Origin: Pseudomonadota bacterium
GTDB lineage: Bacteria > Pseudomonadota > Gammaproteobacteria > Acidithiobacillales > Acidithiobacillaceae
Assembly: GCA_021839095.1 (NCBI GenBank)
Contig: JAKCBU010000109.1
Coordinates: 1 to 5,364, forward strand
Direction of reading: 5' to 3'
Length of the DNA: 5,364 nt
Of this stretch, positions 1 through 5,364 are shown one piece after another; the stretch's first letter is position 1, and the number at the start of each line of letters is the position of its first letter. The notes under the pieces were generated by a model. That model did not search any database. It was not told where the DNA came from and saw only the letters and a list, made by a program, of their open reading frames with translations. The translations under genes and the position numbers were made by a program.

Positions 1-16
1 GGAAAGGGGTCAATCA

Positions 17-36
17 CTCCGGCCTGAAGGCCGGAG
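17..36 (+). repeat. Left-end hairpin of the element, also first stem of the omegaRNA
   Basis: A perfect 8-bp stem (CTCCGGCC with GGCCGGAG) closes a TGAA loop. Its architecture repeats that of the hairpin at 1779-1798. As DNA it is the likely left-end structure for TnpA; as RNA it is the first scaffold stem after the guide. Bases 14-20 can alternatively pair with GGAGTGA at 92-98 (7 bp), so a second fold is possible. Confidence 0.8.
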
Positions 37-272
37 CTTGTAGTGGAGCGCGACTACAGGTGCCGTTGAGTATACGGCGTGGTTGAACAGGGGAGTGAAG
101 CAGGTCACGAAACTGACGCTGCCGGGTGAGATCCCAGCCCGGCGAGACAAGGGTGCAATCCCCCGCTGTGAAAGTCGTTCACAGGATCTGTTGCATTGAC
201 GAAAGTCGATGTGCCCCAGGGAAACGTACCGCACTTATTGTGCGCCAGATCATAGGCGTCCAAGGACGGTTC

Positions 273-278
273 AAGGAG
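273..278 (+). promoter_or_regulatory. Ribosome binding site of iscB, overlapping the omegaRNA 3' end
   Basis: AAGGAG lies 7 nt before the ATG at 286, which fixes the iscB start over the ATG at 301. An out-of-frame ATG at 279 is too close to be used. The site forms the 3' border of the structured RNA, so folding or IscB binding of the RNA could compete with translation of iscB. That regulatory link is an inference. Confidence 0.7.
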
Positions 279-285
279 ATGGAAG

Positions 286-1719
286 ATGTTCGTATTCGTC
301 ATGGATCAGTACGGCAGGCCTGGGCATCCGACTCGTCGGATGGACTGGGTACGCAAGCAGTTGAAGCACAAACGAGGGAAGATCGTCGGCGGCGGTATTT
401 CCGGGAAACCGGCGGTACTGGTGTTGCGCGAACAGTCGTTTGACCGGAGCAAAACCGTGAAACGGCGTTTTTTCGTGACGCTGGATACCGGTTTCCGGAA
501 CGTTGGATACGCTGTTACCGAGTTACTGGCGGACGGCACGCTGCGAGTGCTGCTGAAAGGCACGCTCACCGCAAGGACACCGGAACTCAGAGGCTTGATG
601 GATGAGCGCAAGATGTACCGAAGAGCGCGGCGCTATCGTCGGCGACTCAATGTCAGGAAGAAAGGGCAGACGCCGAAACACCGTCCTCCCCGGTACGAAA
701 GCCGGGGCAAGCGGGATTCTGTCACGCTCCAGCATGGTCTCGAAACGCACCGGAATCTGTATGCCCGGCTCGCCCGTCTGGTACCCCTGCCAGACCATCA
801 GGTGACGCGGGGTTTCGAGAGCGTGTCCTTCGACCTGCGGGCGCTGGCCCACGGCAGACCACGGACGGGCTCGGGTTATCAGGTGTCGCCCGCCGACAAA
901 GAGAAGGGAGAGAAAACCGGACGCTTCATTGTGCGCAGGGACGGCGGTTGCGTGATTTGCGGAGGCAAAGAGCATCTGCAGGTTCATCACCTGCGCAAAC
1001 GTTCGCAACAGGGGTCCCATCGTGTCGGCAATCAAGTCGCGTTATGCGAAGACTGTCATGACGACGTGCATGCCGGGCTGATCGATCTTCCGATTACGGA
1101 CGGCGCGCAGTGGCGGGACGCCAGCATGGTCAATGCCGTGTGCGGCAAGTTGAGGAAGCTCTCGGCGGAAGCGGGTATGGTGCCGGTGCCCGTCGAAATT
1201 TCGGTGGCTGCCCGCCGCCGTCTCGGCCTGGAGAAAACCCATGCGCTTGATGCGGTATCGGTGGCGGCTGCCCTGACAGGTGCGGGAACCGTGGACCAGC
1301 GGGATACCCTGGACATGGACCTAGCGCAATACCGCAGGCATCGACGGGCGCACATCCACGCGCAACGGGACCGGCTCTACTATTTGCCGGGAGAGAAGCG
1401 GCCCGTTGCACATAATCGCCGCAAGCGCTGCGATCAGGGCGACGTGGATTCCCTGGCGGAGTTTCGTCGCACACACCCCAAAGACGTCGGGCGGTTGCAA
1501 GTGAAACGGGCGGTGCGCCTGTATACGCCGCACCGTGCGAAAGCACCGGCAGTCGGCGGGGATGTATGGAATATAGGGGGTCTTCGAGTAGTGGCTAAAG
1601 GCGTCCATAGCAAAACCAATCTTTATGTGCCTAGCCTGAGGTCTATTACGGGAAAAGTTTATGCTTCACCGAAAGAAGGGGTCCGATTGTTTCGGAACTC
1701 CGGGATGGTGGTGGCGTGA
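286..1719 (+). CDS. iscB: IscB-family RNA-guided DNA endonuclease (RRXRR and HNH domains), divergent clade
   Basis: IscB uses an omegaRNA to cut double-stranded DNA and is an ancestor-like relative of Cas9. Visible domains (477 residues): an N-terminal PLMP-type domain (about 4-50), in which GHP replaces the usual LMP; RuvC-I with LDTG (D67) followed by GYAV; an arginine-rich bridge helix (about 109-126); RuvC-II with FESVSFDL (E178); and an HNH domain (about 214-268). RuvC-III has KTHALDA (H319, D322). A basic C-terminal part (about 348-477) sits where the target-adjacent-motif recognition domain lies. The HNH has zinc pairs CVIC (222, 225) and CEDC (254, 257), HH at 234-235, N249 and then H258 and H262. 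All expected RuvC acidic residues and the HNH histidine are present, so it looks active. The CHxxVH ending resembles McrA-type HNH domains more than the CNxxKG form I expect in standard IscB. It follows its RNA directly; no TnpA is nearby. Confidence 0.9.
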   Translation: MFVFVMDQYGRPGHPTRRMDWVRKQLKHKRGKIVGGGISGKPAVLVLREQSFDRSKTVKRRFFVTLDTGFRNVGYAVTELLADGTLRVLLKGTLTARTPELRGLMDERKMYRRARRYRRRLNVRKKGQTPKHRPPRYESRGKRDSVTLQHGLETHRNLYARLARLVPLPDHQVTRGFESVSFDLRALAHGRPRTGSGYQVSPADKEKGEKTGRFIVRRDGGCVICGGKEHLQVHHLRKRSQQGSHRVGNQVALCEDCHDDVHAGLIDLPITDGAQWRDASMVNAVCGKLRKLSAEAGMVPVPVEISVAARRRLGLEKTHALDAVSVAAALTGAGTVDQRDTLDMDLAQYRRHRRAHIHAQRDRLYYLPGEKRPVAHNRRKRCDQGDVDSLAEFRRTHPKDVGRLQVKRAVRLYTPHRAKAPAVGGDVWNIGGLRVVAKGVHSKTNLYVPSLRSITGKVYASPKEGVRLFRNSGMVVA

Positions 1720-1728
1720 ATAGTGTCT

Positions 1729-1771
1729 GCGCGCTACGTGGCAACCGTCGGTGCAAGGCCACCTCACGCGC
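1729..1771 (+). repeat. Nested inverted repeat between the iscB stop and the right-end hairpin
   Basis: GCGCG at 1729-1733 pairs with CGCGC at 1767-1771. After a symmetric 4-by-4 internal loop, GTGGC at 1738-1742 pairs with GCCAC at 1758-1762, with a possible 3-bp inner stem (ACC/GGT). Lying just inside the right-end hairpin, it may be part of the right-end DNA structure or a structured 3' end of the iscB transcript. The stems are exact; the role is a guess. Confidence 0.45.
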
Positions 1772-1778
1772 TCTGCAT

Positions 1779-1798
1779 CCCCGGCATGAATGCCGGGG
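1779..1798 (+). repeat. Right-end hairpin of the element; terminator-like
   Basis: A perfect 8-bp stem (CCCCGGCA with TGCCGGGG) closes a TGAA loop, matching the left-end hairpin at 17-36. It is followed by TTTTCCGCGC, where the element probably ends. In the IS200/IS605 family such a hairpin is bound by TnpA close to the right cleavage site. The GC-rich stem plus four Ts could also act as a weak intrinsic terminator for the iscB transcript, shielding or limiting the gene that begins at 1824. Confidence 0.8.
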
Positions 1799-1823
1799 TT
1801 TTCCGCGCAAACTGGATAAGCTC

Positions 1824-2363
1824 ATGCATATGCACCGCCGGGCCAAGAGCGCACTGAGCCTCGCCGAACACGCCATCGAGACCCAGCTCAGCGATCCCGC
1901 CATCAAAACCATCGCAGGCCGCGCGTTGGCAGACACCCGTTCCGACATCGGACAATCCTGGGCCGAGGTCATCACACGCGTCCACCAGTCGCGCCGTTGC
2001 CAGCGCGAGTACAACGCCAGCATTCAGGCGCTACGCACCGCGCAAGCACGCGCACAGGAACTCGAGAAAGGTGGATTCTGGCAACGGCGCAAAGGCCAGG
2101 CGGAACTGATCATCCGGCTGAAGGAAGTGGCGAAAACACAAGAAGAAGCCCTGCTCCTGCGCCAAAAAATCCTCGCGATGTTCGACGAGATCATCCAGAT
2201 CCACGATCAGATGGAGCAGGTCGTACACGAGTTCGTCCGTCTGATGGACCAGGTGCTCAAGCCGTATCGTGTGGCCCTGCACACCTTGATGCCGGCACCG
2301 GCCGGGGAAAGCACGCCCCATAGGCTAAAACACCAGAGCGCCGAGCAAAGTGTGTACAGCTAA
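1824..2363 (+). CDS. Hypothetical helical/coiled-coil protein, possibly 5'-truncated by the IscB element
   Basis: I do not recognise this 179-residue protein. It is rich in Ala, Gln, Glu, Arg and Leu and looks almost wholly alpha-helical. A first helical stretch (about 3-80) ends at GGFW (83-86), and a second with heptad-like spacing runs to about 150 (EEALLLRQKI, FDEIIQIHDQ). A polar, Pro-containing tail follows. There is no signal peptide or membrane segment, so it is probably cytoplasmic. The ATG at 1824 is preferred because it begins outside the element, with a weak GGATAAG just upstream; ATG 1830 is an alternative. The frame stays open upstream across the right-end hairpin to a GTG at 1716 overlapping the iscB stop, but that part encodes element-end sequence and is unlikely to be protein. 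The native start may lie upstream of the insertion, which would make this a remnant. Confidence 0.6.
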   Translation: MHMHRRAKSALSLAEHAIETQLSDPAIKTIAGRALADTRSDIGQSWAEVITRVHQSRRCQREYNASIQALRTAQARAQELEKGGFWQRRKGQAELIIRLKEVAKTQEEALLLRQKILAMFDEIIQIHDQMEQVVHEFVRLMDQVLKPYRVALHTLMPAPAGESTPHRLKHQSAEQSVYS

Positions 2364-2378
2364 TCCACCGGACGCCGG

Positions 2379-2407
2379 TTGAGCGCGGGCGCGCATACTG
2401 GCATAAT
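2379..2407 (+). promoter_or_regulatory. Sigma70-like promoter for the methyltransferase-ligase operon
   Basis: TTGAGC at 2379-2384 (4 of 6 to consensus) and CATAAT at 2402-2407 (5 of 6) are separated by exactly 17 bp. Transcription would start near 2413-2415. It lies right after the stop codon of the upstream gene and ahead of a long leader, as expected for an independent transcription unit. Confidence 0.6.
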
Positions 2408-2413
2408 CCAGTT

Positions 2414-2633
2414 TCACACACCCGCCATCGTTCGATGAAAACCGCCGCTTGGGACCGGCTGCGCAATACGGACCAATCGCCTTATGGCGTTCTGGTCCAA
2501 ACCGATTCTGCACACGCAGATCGTTAGGAGCATTGCCGCTCCAATTCCCCACAACGGGCACTTCCAGCATCCGCAGGAGTCCGTTCTTCATCCCCGCCTT
2601 ATTCGCTCACGCGAATACCGATAAGGAGTTCCC
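2414..2633 (+). promoter_or_regulatory. Structured 5' leader of the methyltransferase mRNA
   Basis: About 220 nt separate the predicted transcription start from the methyltransferase ATG, with no convincing gene. Exact stems occur in series. The first is 2470-2475/2493-2498 (GGACCA/TGGTCC) with an inner 2478-2481/2486-2489 (CGCC/GGCG, TTAT loop). Then come 2507-2511/2516-2520 (TCTGC/GCAGA, ACAC loop), 2527-2531/2538-2542 (GGAGC/GCTCC) and 2600-2606/2611-2617 (TATTCGC/GCGAATA, TCAC loop). It may be a cis-regulatory RNA; I do not recognise a known riboswitch class. A 30-codon frame at 2435-2527 lies inside it but has no ribosome binding site. Confidence 0.4.
2597..2626 (+). promoter_or_regulatory. 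Hairpin able to mask the methyltransferase ribosome binding site
   Basis: The ribosome binding site AAGGAG (2623-2628) is 5 nt before the ATG at 2634. CCTTAT at 2597-2602 is the exact complement of ATAAGG at 2621-2626 and can stack on TCGC/GCGA (2603-2606/2611-2614, TCAC loop) with a 6-nt bulge. An alternative 7-bp hairpin (2600-2617) leaves the site free. Two exclusive folds, one closed and one open, are what translational control would need. The pairing is seen; regulation is inferred. Confidence 0.4.
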
Positions 2634-3419
2634 ATGCCTACCGCAACCATGTTGCCGGAGGTGGCGCACGTCTTGCGCCAGTCCTCCATCGACCAACAAC
2701 ACGTGGTACTTCCACCCAACCTGGATCGCGATCTGTACCTGAAGGTGAACAAGGTCCTCACCCTCTACGGCGCCAGGTGGAACCGACGCCGCCAGGCGCA
2801 CGTCCTCCCCAACGCCGAGGCGTATCGAGAGCTCAGCACGGCAATCGAGGTTGGCGCCGTCGAGCGCAAACAGACCATCCAGCAGGAAATCGGGTTCTTC
2901 CAGACGCCAGAAATCCTCGCAGAACGCCTGTGTACCGCACTGCCGAGCATTTTTGGCATCGACATCCTGGAACCCAGCGCTGGCCACGGCCGCATCGCCC
3001 AGGCAGCCCTGAACCTGGGCGCCGGTACCGTCACCTGCGTCGAGCAGTACGCGCCGAACGCCGCACATCTGCGTCAGCGGTTTGCGCATCGTTGCGACGA
3101 AGTATCCGTGATCGAGGCGGATTTCCTGAGCCTCCAACCGGAGGATCTGAGTACCTTCGATGCGGTGCTTGCCAATCCACCTTTCCAAAAAGGCGCGGAT
3201 ATTCGCCATATCACCCACGCCATGCGCTTTGTCCGTCCGGGTGGTACCGTGGTCGCGATCATGAGCGCCGGAGTCCAGCACAACCGCAACCGCGCTGCCA
3301 CAGACTTTCGCGAGATGGTCCGGGCACGCGGCGGCCATTGGGAAGCCCTGCCCGAAGGCAGCTTCAAAGAGTCCGGCACGAGCGTTTCGACCATCATGGT
3401 AATCATCCCCATAAGCTAA
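2634..3419 (+). CDS. Class I SAM-dependent DNA methyltransferase, NPPF (N6-adenine) type
   Basis: Likely transfers a methyl group from S-adenosylmethionine to adenine in DNA. In the 261-residue protein, an N-terminal module (about 25-60) with LPPNLDRDLY, LTLYGARWN and AHVL resembles the one found in plasmid and phage methyltransferases. FFQTPEILAERL (88-99) matches motif X (an F-x-TP type sequence). ILEPSAGHG (111-119) is motif I, the SAM-binding loop; CVEQYAPNA follows as motif II, and ANPPF (180-184) is the catalytic motif IV. FKESGTSVST (244-253) is a typical C-terminal segment. There is no separate target-recognition domain and no restriction enzyme beside it, so it is probably an orphan methylase, perhaps protecting or marking a mobile replicon. 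It has its own promoter and a strong AAGGAG, and is co-transcribed with the ligase 12 bp downstream. An RNA or protein substrate is less likely. No target site can be inferred. Confidence 0.8.
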   Translation: MPTATMLPEVAHVLRQSSIDQQHVVLPPNLDRDLYLKVNKVLTLYGARWNRRRQAHVLPNAEAYRELSTAIEVGAVERKQTIQQEIGFFQTPEILAERLCTALPSIFGIDILEPSAGHGRIAQAALNLGAGTVTCVEQYAPNAAHLRQRFAHRCDEVSVIEADFLSLQPEDLSTFDAVLANPPFQKGADIRHITHAMRFVRPGGTVVAIMSAGVQHNRNRAATDFREMVRARGGHWEALPEGSFKESGTSVSTIMVIIPIS

Positions 3420-3431
3420 AGAGGAGAATCC

Positions 3432-5300
3432 ATGCTGCACATCAGCAAAGAAAGCGTCCGCTCCCTGGTTCCAGCATTTCTCGACGACGAAACGCTGGTA
3501 GCCGTGCTCGAGGCGCTGAACCGTGCCTATCGCGCCGGCGATCCCTGGGTGTCGGATGCGGAATACGACCATGTCTGGAGAGCGGAGCTCGAAGACCGCA
3601 ATCCAGAGCATCCTTTCCTGCACCGGGTGGAACCGGAACCGCAGGAGTTGTTTTCTGGTCCCCTGGTACACCACAGCCAGCGGATGCTGTCGACCGACAA
3701 GGCCTACGACAGCGACAAGCTCTCCCGCTTTTTTGCGCGCTGCGAAAAGGCCTCCGTCCAGCTCGGCTGGGCCGAAAAGCCGATGTACCAGGTACAGGCC
3801 AAGCTCGACGGTTTGAGCGGCCGCCTGTATCCCGGGCGCGTGCTGGCTACCCGCGGCGATGACGGTCGCCACGGCCGTAACATCAGCCATGCCCTCGAGC
3901 GAGGCCTCACCATCATCGGTGGGGTCGAGGAAGGGGCCGGGGAGATCGTCGTGGTGGAGGACTATTTTCAGTCCGTCCTCGCCCCAAAGGGCTACGAGCA
4001 CCCACGCAATTTCATGGTGGGTTTCTGCGGAGCCGACAATCCCAGCGCCGATCACCGGGAAGCGGCGGCCGTTGGCGTGGCGCATTTTGTCGCATACAGT
4101 ACCTTGCCTGCGCCAACTTTCACCGCGGAATGGCTGCTGGCGGAGATTGATACGATCTTTGCGGAAATCACGGGCGCCTGCCCGTATCGTACGGACGGCA
4201 TCGTTATTTCGGCGATGGGCACCCGGCTACGGGACTACATGGGAGCGACGGATCACCACCATCGGTGGCAGATCGCCTTCAAGAAAAACCTGGAAGGCGT
4301 CCGGGCGGTGGCCACATCCGTGGTCCTGCAGACAGGCCGCACGGGAATTGTCACACCCGTAGTCCACATCGAGCCGGTCCAACTCCCGGGCGCCACCGTG
4401 CGCAAGGCCTCCGGCCACAACGCGGCCAAGCTCGAGGAAGATGGCATCGGCCCGGGGGCCGTACTGCGCATCGTGCGCTCCGGGGAAGTGATCCCCACGA
4501 TCGTGGGAGTCGAAGAGCCATCGGCGCATCCGGTGGCGTTCACGCACTGCCCGTCCTGTGGGACGGAACTCGTAACGGACGGGCGCTTTCGTCGTTGTCC
4601 GGCCACGAACACCTGCCCCGCGCAGGCGTCCGGGGGGATCCATTATTTCTTCCAGACGCTCTACACGGCCAAGGGCTTCGGCAAGAAAATCTGCGCGGCG
4701 CTGGCCGCTGCGGAAAAAAGTATCCCAGCTATCTTGCAGATGCAGGCGGAGGACTTTGTCGCCATCGGGATTTCTCCCGGAGTAGCGGCCAATCTGGCCG
4801 ACGCCATTGCCACCGCCAAACAGACGCCGGTCCCTGTGGCCCGTTTTGTGGCGGCCCTGGGGATCCCTCACGTGGGAGAGGCATCAGCGGCTAAACTGCT
4901 CAGCGTTTTTGGGAGCATCCCGGCGCTGATCGACGAGGCCGAACCCAACCGCATCGCCAGCATTCCCGAATTCGGGGAGATCACCGGCTCCGCCATTGCG
5001 GAGTACATCGAGGAACACCGAGCGGAACTGCAGGAAATTTTGGCCGCAGGCATCCCGCTCGCAACCATCACCCCGTCCACCGGACCCCTCGCGGGCGAGG
5101 TGCTGGTCTTCACCGGGACCTTCTCCCGCCCCCGGCCAGAGCTCGAAGCCCTGGCGCGGGAAGCGGGGGCAACGGTCCTCAGTAGCGTCTCCCGGAAAAC
5201 CACCCGTCTGTTTGTAGGGGAAAAGCCCGGAGAGACCAAGGTACGCAAAGCCGAGCAACTCGGCATTCCACAAGCAACCGAAGCGGATTTTCCGCTGTAA
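3432..5300 (+). CDS. ligA: NAD+-dependent DNA ligase (LigA), divergent accessory copy
   Basis: Seals 3'-OH/5'-phosphate nicks using NAD+. The 622-residue protein (typical LigA about 670) shows every domain. Domain Ia carries SDAEYD (41-46). The adenylation domain has AKLDG (nucleotidyl K124, D126, G127), TRGDDGRHG (140-148), GE (E171), HPRN (R192), TDG (D255) and WQIAFKK (K284). The OB fold begins TGRTGIVTPV (301-310) and includes GEVIPTI (351-357). A zinc finger (C373, C376, C389, C395), helix-hairpin-helix repeats (about 435-535) and a C-terminal BRCT domain (about 552-622) follow. AGGAG lies 5 nt before the ATG. Odd points are DGIVIS at motif IV, where DGVVIK with a lysine is usual; PRNFMVGF where PRNAAAGS is usual; and a one-residue insertion in RGDDG. 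These suggest a plasmid- or element-borne paralogue beside a normal chromosomal ligase. Activity is probable but unproven. Confidence 0.92.
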   Translation: MLHISKESVRSLVPAFLDDETLVAVLEALNRAYRAGDPWVSDAEYDHVWRAELEDRNPEHPFLHRVEPEPQELFSGPLVHHSQRMLSTDKAYDSDKLSRFFARCEKASVQLGWAEKPMYQVQAKLDGLSGRLYPGRVLATRGDDGRHGRNISHALERGLTIIGGVEEGAGEIVVVEDYFQSVLAPKGYEHPRNFMVGFCGADNPSADHREAAAVGVAHFVAYSTLPAPTFTAEWLLAEIDTIFAEITGACPYRTDGIVISAMGTRLRDYMGATDHHHRWQIAFKKNLEGVRAVATSVVLQTGRTGIVTPVVHIEPVQLPGATVRKASGHNAAKLEEDGIGPGAVLRIVRSGEVIPTIVGVEEPSAHPVAFTHCPSCGTELVTDGRFRRCPATNTCPAQASGGIHYFFQTLYTAKGFGKKICAALAAAEKSIPAILQMQAEDFVAIGISPGVAANLADAIATAKQTPVPVARFVAALGIPHVGEASAAKLLSVFGSIPALIDEAEPNRIASIPEFGEITGSAIAEYIEEHRAELQEILAAGIPLATITPSTGPLAGEVLVFTGTFSRPRPELEALAREAGATVLSSVSRKTTRLFVGEKPGETKVRKAEQLGIPQATEADFPL

Positions 5301-5364
5301 CACACCACCGCCCAATCCACGCGATCGGGCGCATCAAAGACGCCGCGCCATGGATGCACCATGG
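5301..5364. other. Short region after ligA, no supported gene
   Basis: These 64 bases hold no recognisable terminator with a T run; a weak CGCCC/GGGCG pairing (5309-5313/5327-5331) is not followed by Ts. An ATG at 5350 near the window end has no ribosome binding site and too little sequence to judge. Two CCATGG palindromes (5348-5353 and 5359-5364) sit 5 bp apart at the very edge. Confidence 0.3.

Larger units (their letters stand above)
10..278 (+). ncRNA. omegaRNA (HEARO RNA) scaffold of IscB
   Basis: This RNA would guide the IscB nuclease encoded just downstream. The region lacks a convincing gene and is dense in perfect stems. These are 17-24/29-36 (8 bp, TGAA loop), 37-44/53-60 (8 bp with one wobble), 62-66/74-78 (5 bp), 121-126/138-143 (6 bp, GCCGGG/CCCGGC), 166-172/178-184 (7 bp, AGTCG loop), 194-200/205-211 (7 bp with one wobble, GNRA-type GAAA loop) and 230-234/240-244 (5 bp). 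The opening hairpin followed by GCTTG, the GAGATCCC and GCAATCCCC segments, and a 3' end merging into GGTTCAAGGAG at the iscB start match what I recall of HEARO RNAs. The guide should be the roughly 16-20 nt directly 5' of the scaffold, so at most its last bases are inside the window, and the promoter is outside. The end points are estimates. Confidence 0.8.
10..1808 (+). mobile_element. IscB-type element of the IS200/IS605 superfamily, without transposase
   Basis: The unit consists of a left-end hairpin, an omegaRNA-like RNA, an iscB gene and a right-end hairpin. The two end hairpins share an 8-bp perfect stem, a CCGGC-type core and an identical TGAA loop, as expected for subterminal structures recognised by a TnpA Y1 transposase in single-stranded form. 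No TnpA reading frame lies between the ends, so the copy is non-autonomous and would need TnpA in trans, as is common for IscB elements. Like other family members it has no terminal inverted repeats. The outer limits are approximate: the left end is put near the conserved TCAATCAC before the first hairpin, and the right end at the short T-rich and GCGC tail after the second hairpin. Exact cleavage sites cannot be fixed without an empty-site sequence. Confidence 0.8.

Noticed and set aside
126..443. A 105-codon plus-strand frame over the omegaRNA and the start of iscB
   Set aside because: It overlaps the structured RNA and iscB in another frame and has no recognisable domain.
286..1719. Reading the first gene as Cas9, TnpB or an intron-encoded HNH protein
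   Set aside because: The N-terminal PLMP-like domain, the RuvC split by HNH at under 500 residues and the upstream HEARO-type RNA fit IscB. TnpB lacks HNH and Cas9 is far larger.
1716..1823. An upstream GTG-start extension of the coiled-coil gene overlapping the iscB stop
   Set aside because: The extra 36 residues are encoded by the transposon right end and hairpin, are Arg/Cys-rich, and do not resemble the helical protein body.
2435..2527. A 30-codon frame (MKTAAWDRLR start) in the leader
   Set aside because: It has no ribosome binding site, overlaps the leader hairpins and has mixed third-position composition. A leader peptide is possible but unsupported.
2777..3862. A 361-codon plus-strand frame overlapping the methyltransferase and ligase
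   Set aside because: Its translation is Arg/Pro/Ser-rich with no motifs; it is a frame shadow of the real genes.
2607..4085. A 492-codon open frame on the minus strand across the methyltransferase and the 5' part of ligA
   Set aside because: It is antisense to two clearly recognised genes, shows no recognisable domain, and long antisense frames are common in GC-rich coding DNA.
5282..5296. Inverted repeat AGCGGA/TCCGCT at the end of ligA as a terminator
   Set aside because: It lies inside the coding sequence just before the stop and has no T run after it.
5348..5364. Paired CCATGG palindromes at the window edge
   Set aside because: They are too short and sit at the edge; no repeat series or function can be shown.

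Overview
The window is GC-rich bacterial DNA that looks like an accessory (plasmid, integrative-element or genomic-island) segment carrying one insertion element. The codon choice and sigma70-type signals fit a proteobacterium. An acidophile such as Acidithiobacillus is my guess from general resemblance only; nothing in the sequence proves it.

Region 1 (about 1-1808) is an almost complete IscB-type element of the IS200/IS605 superfamily. A structured non-coding RNA of the HEARO/omegaRNA type occupies about 10-278. It runs into the ribosome binding site of a 477-residue IscB RNA-guided nuclease (286-1719). The ends are marked by two matching hairpins, at 17-36 and 1779-1798, each with an 8-bp stem and a TGAA loop. 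No TnpA (Y1 transposase) is present, so movement would need a transposase supplied in trans. The guide part of the RNA should lie at or just before base 1 and is essentially cut off by the window edge.

Region 2 (1824-2363) is a small alpha-helical/coiled-coil protein of unknown function. Its start lies only about 15 bp beyond the inferred right end of the element, so the element may have inserted at, or removed, the original 5' end of this gene.

Region 3 (2364-2633) is non-coding. It holds a good sigma70-like promoter (TTGAGC, 17 bp, CATAAT) and an untranslated leader of about 220 nt with four hairpins. The last one can be drawn so that it pairs with the ribosome binding site of the next gene.

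Region 4 (2634-5300) is a two-gene operon: a small adenine-type (NPPF) SAM-dependent DNA methyltransferase and, 12 bp later, a divergent NAD+-dependent DNA ligase (LigA). The ligase keeps all domains and the nucleotidyl lysine, but differs at several active-site positions that are normally conserved. It is probably an accessory paralogue rather than the housekeeping ligase. The pairing suggests modification and repair or replication of a mobile replicon, which is an inference from context.

The strongest lead is the IscB/omegaRNA unit, a known system in a sequence-divergent form. The structured methyltransferase leader and the atypical ligase come next. I saw no CRISPR array, tRNA or rRNA.
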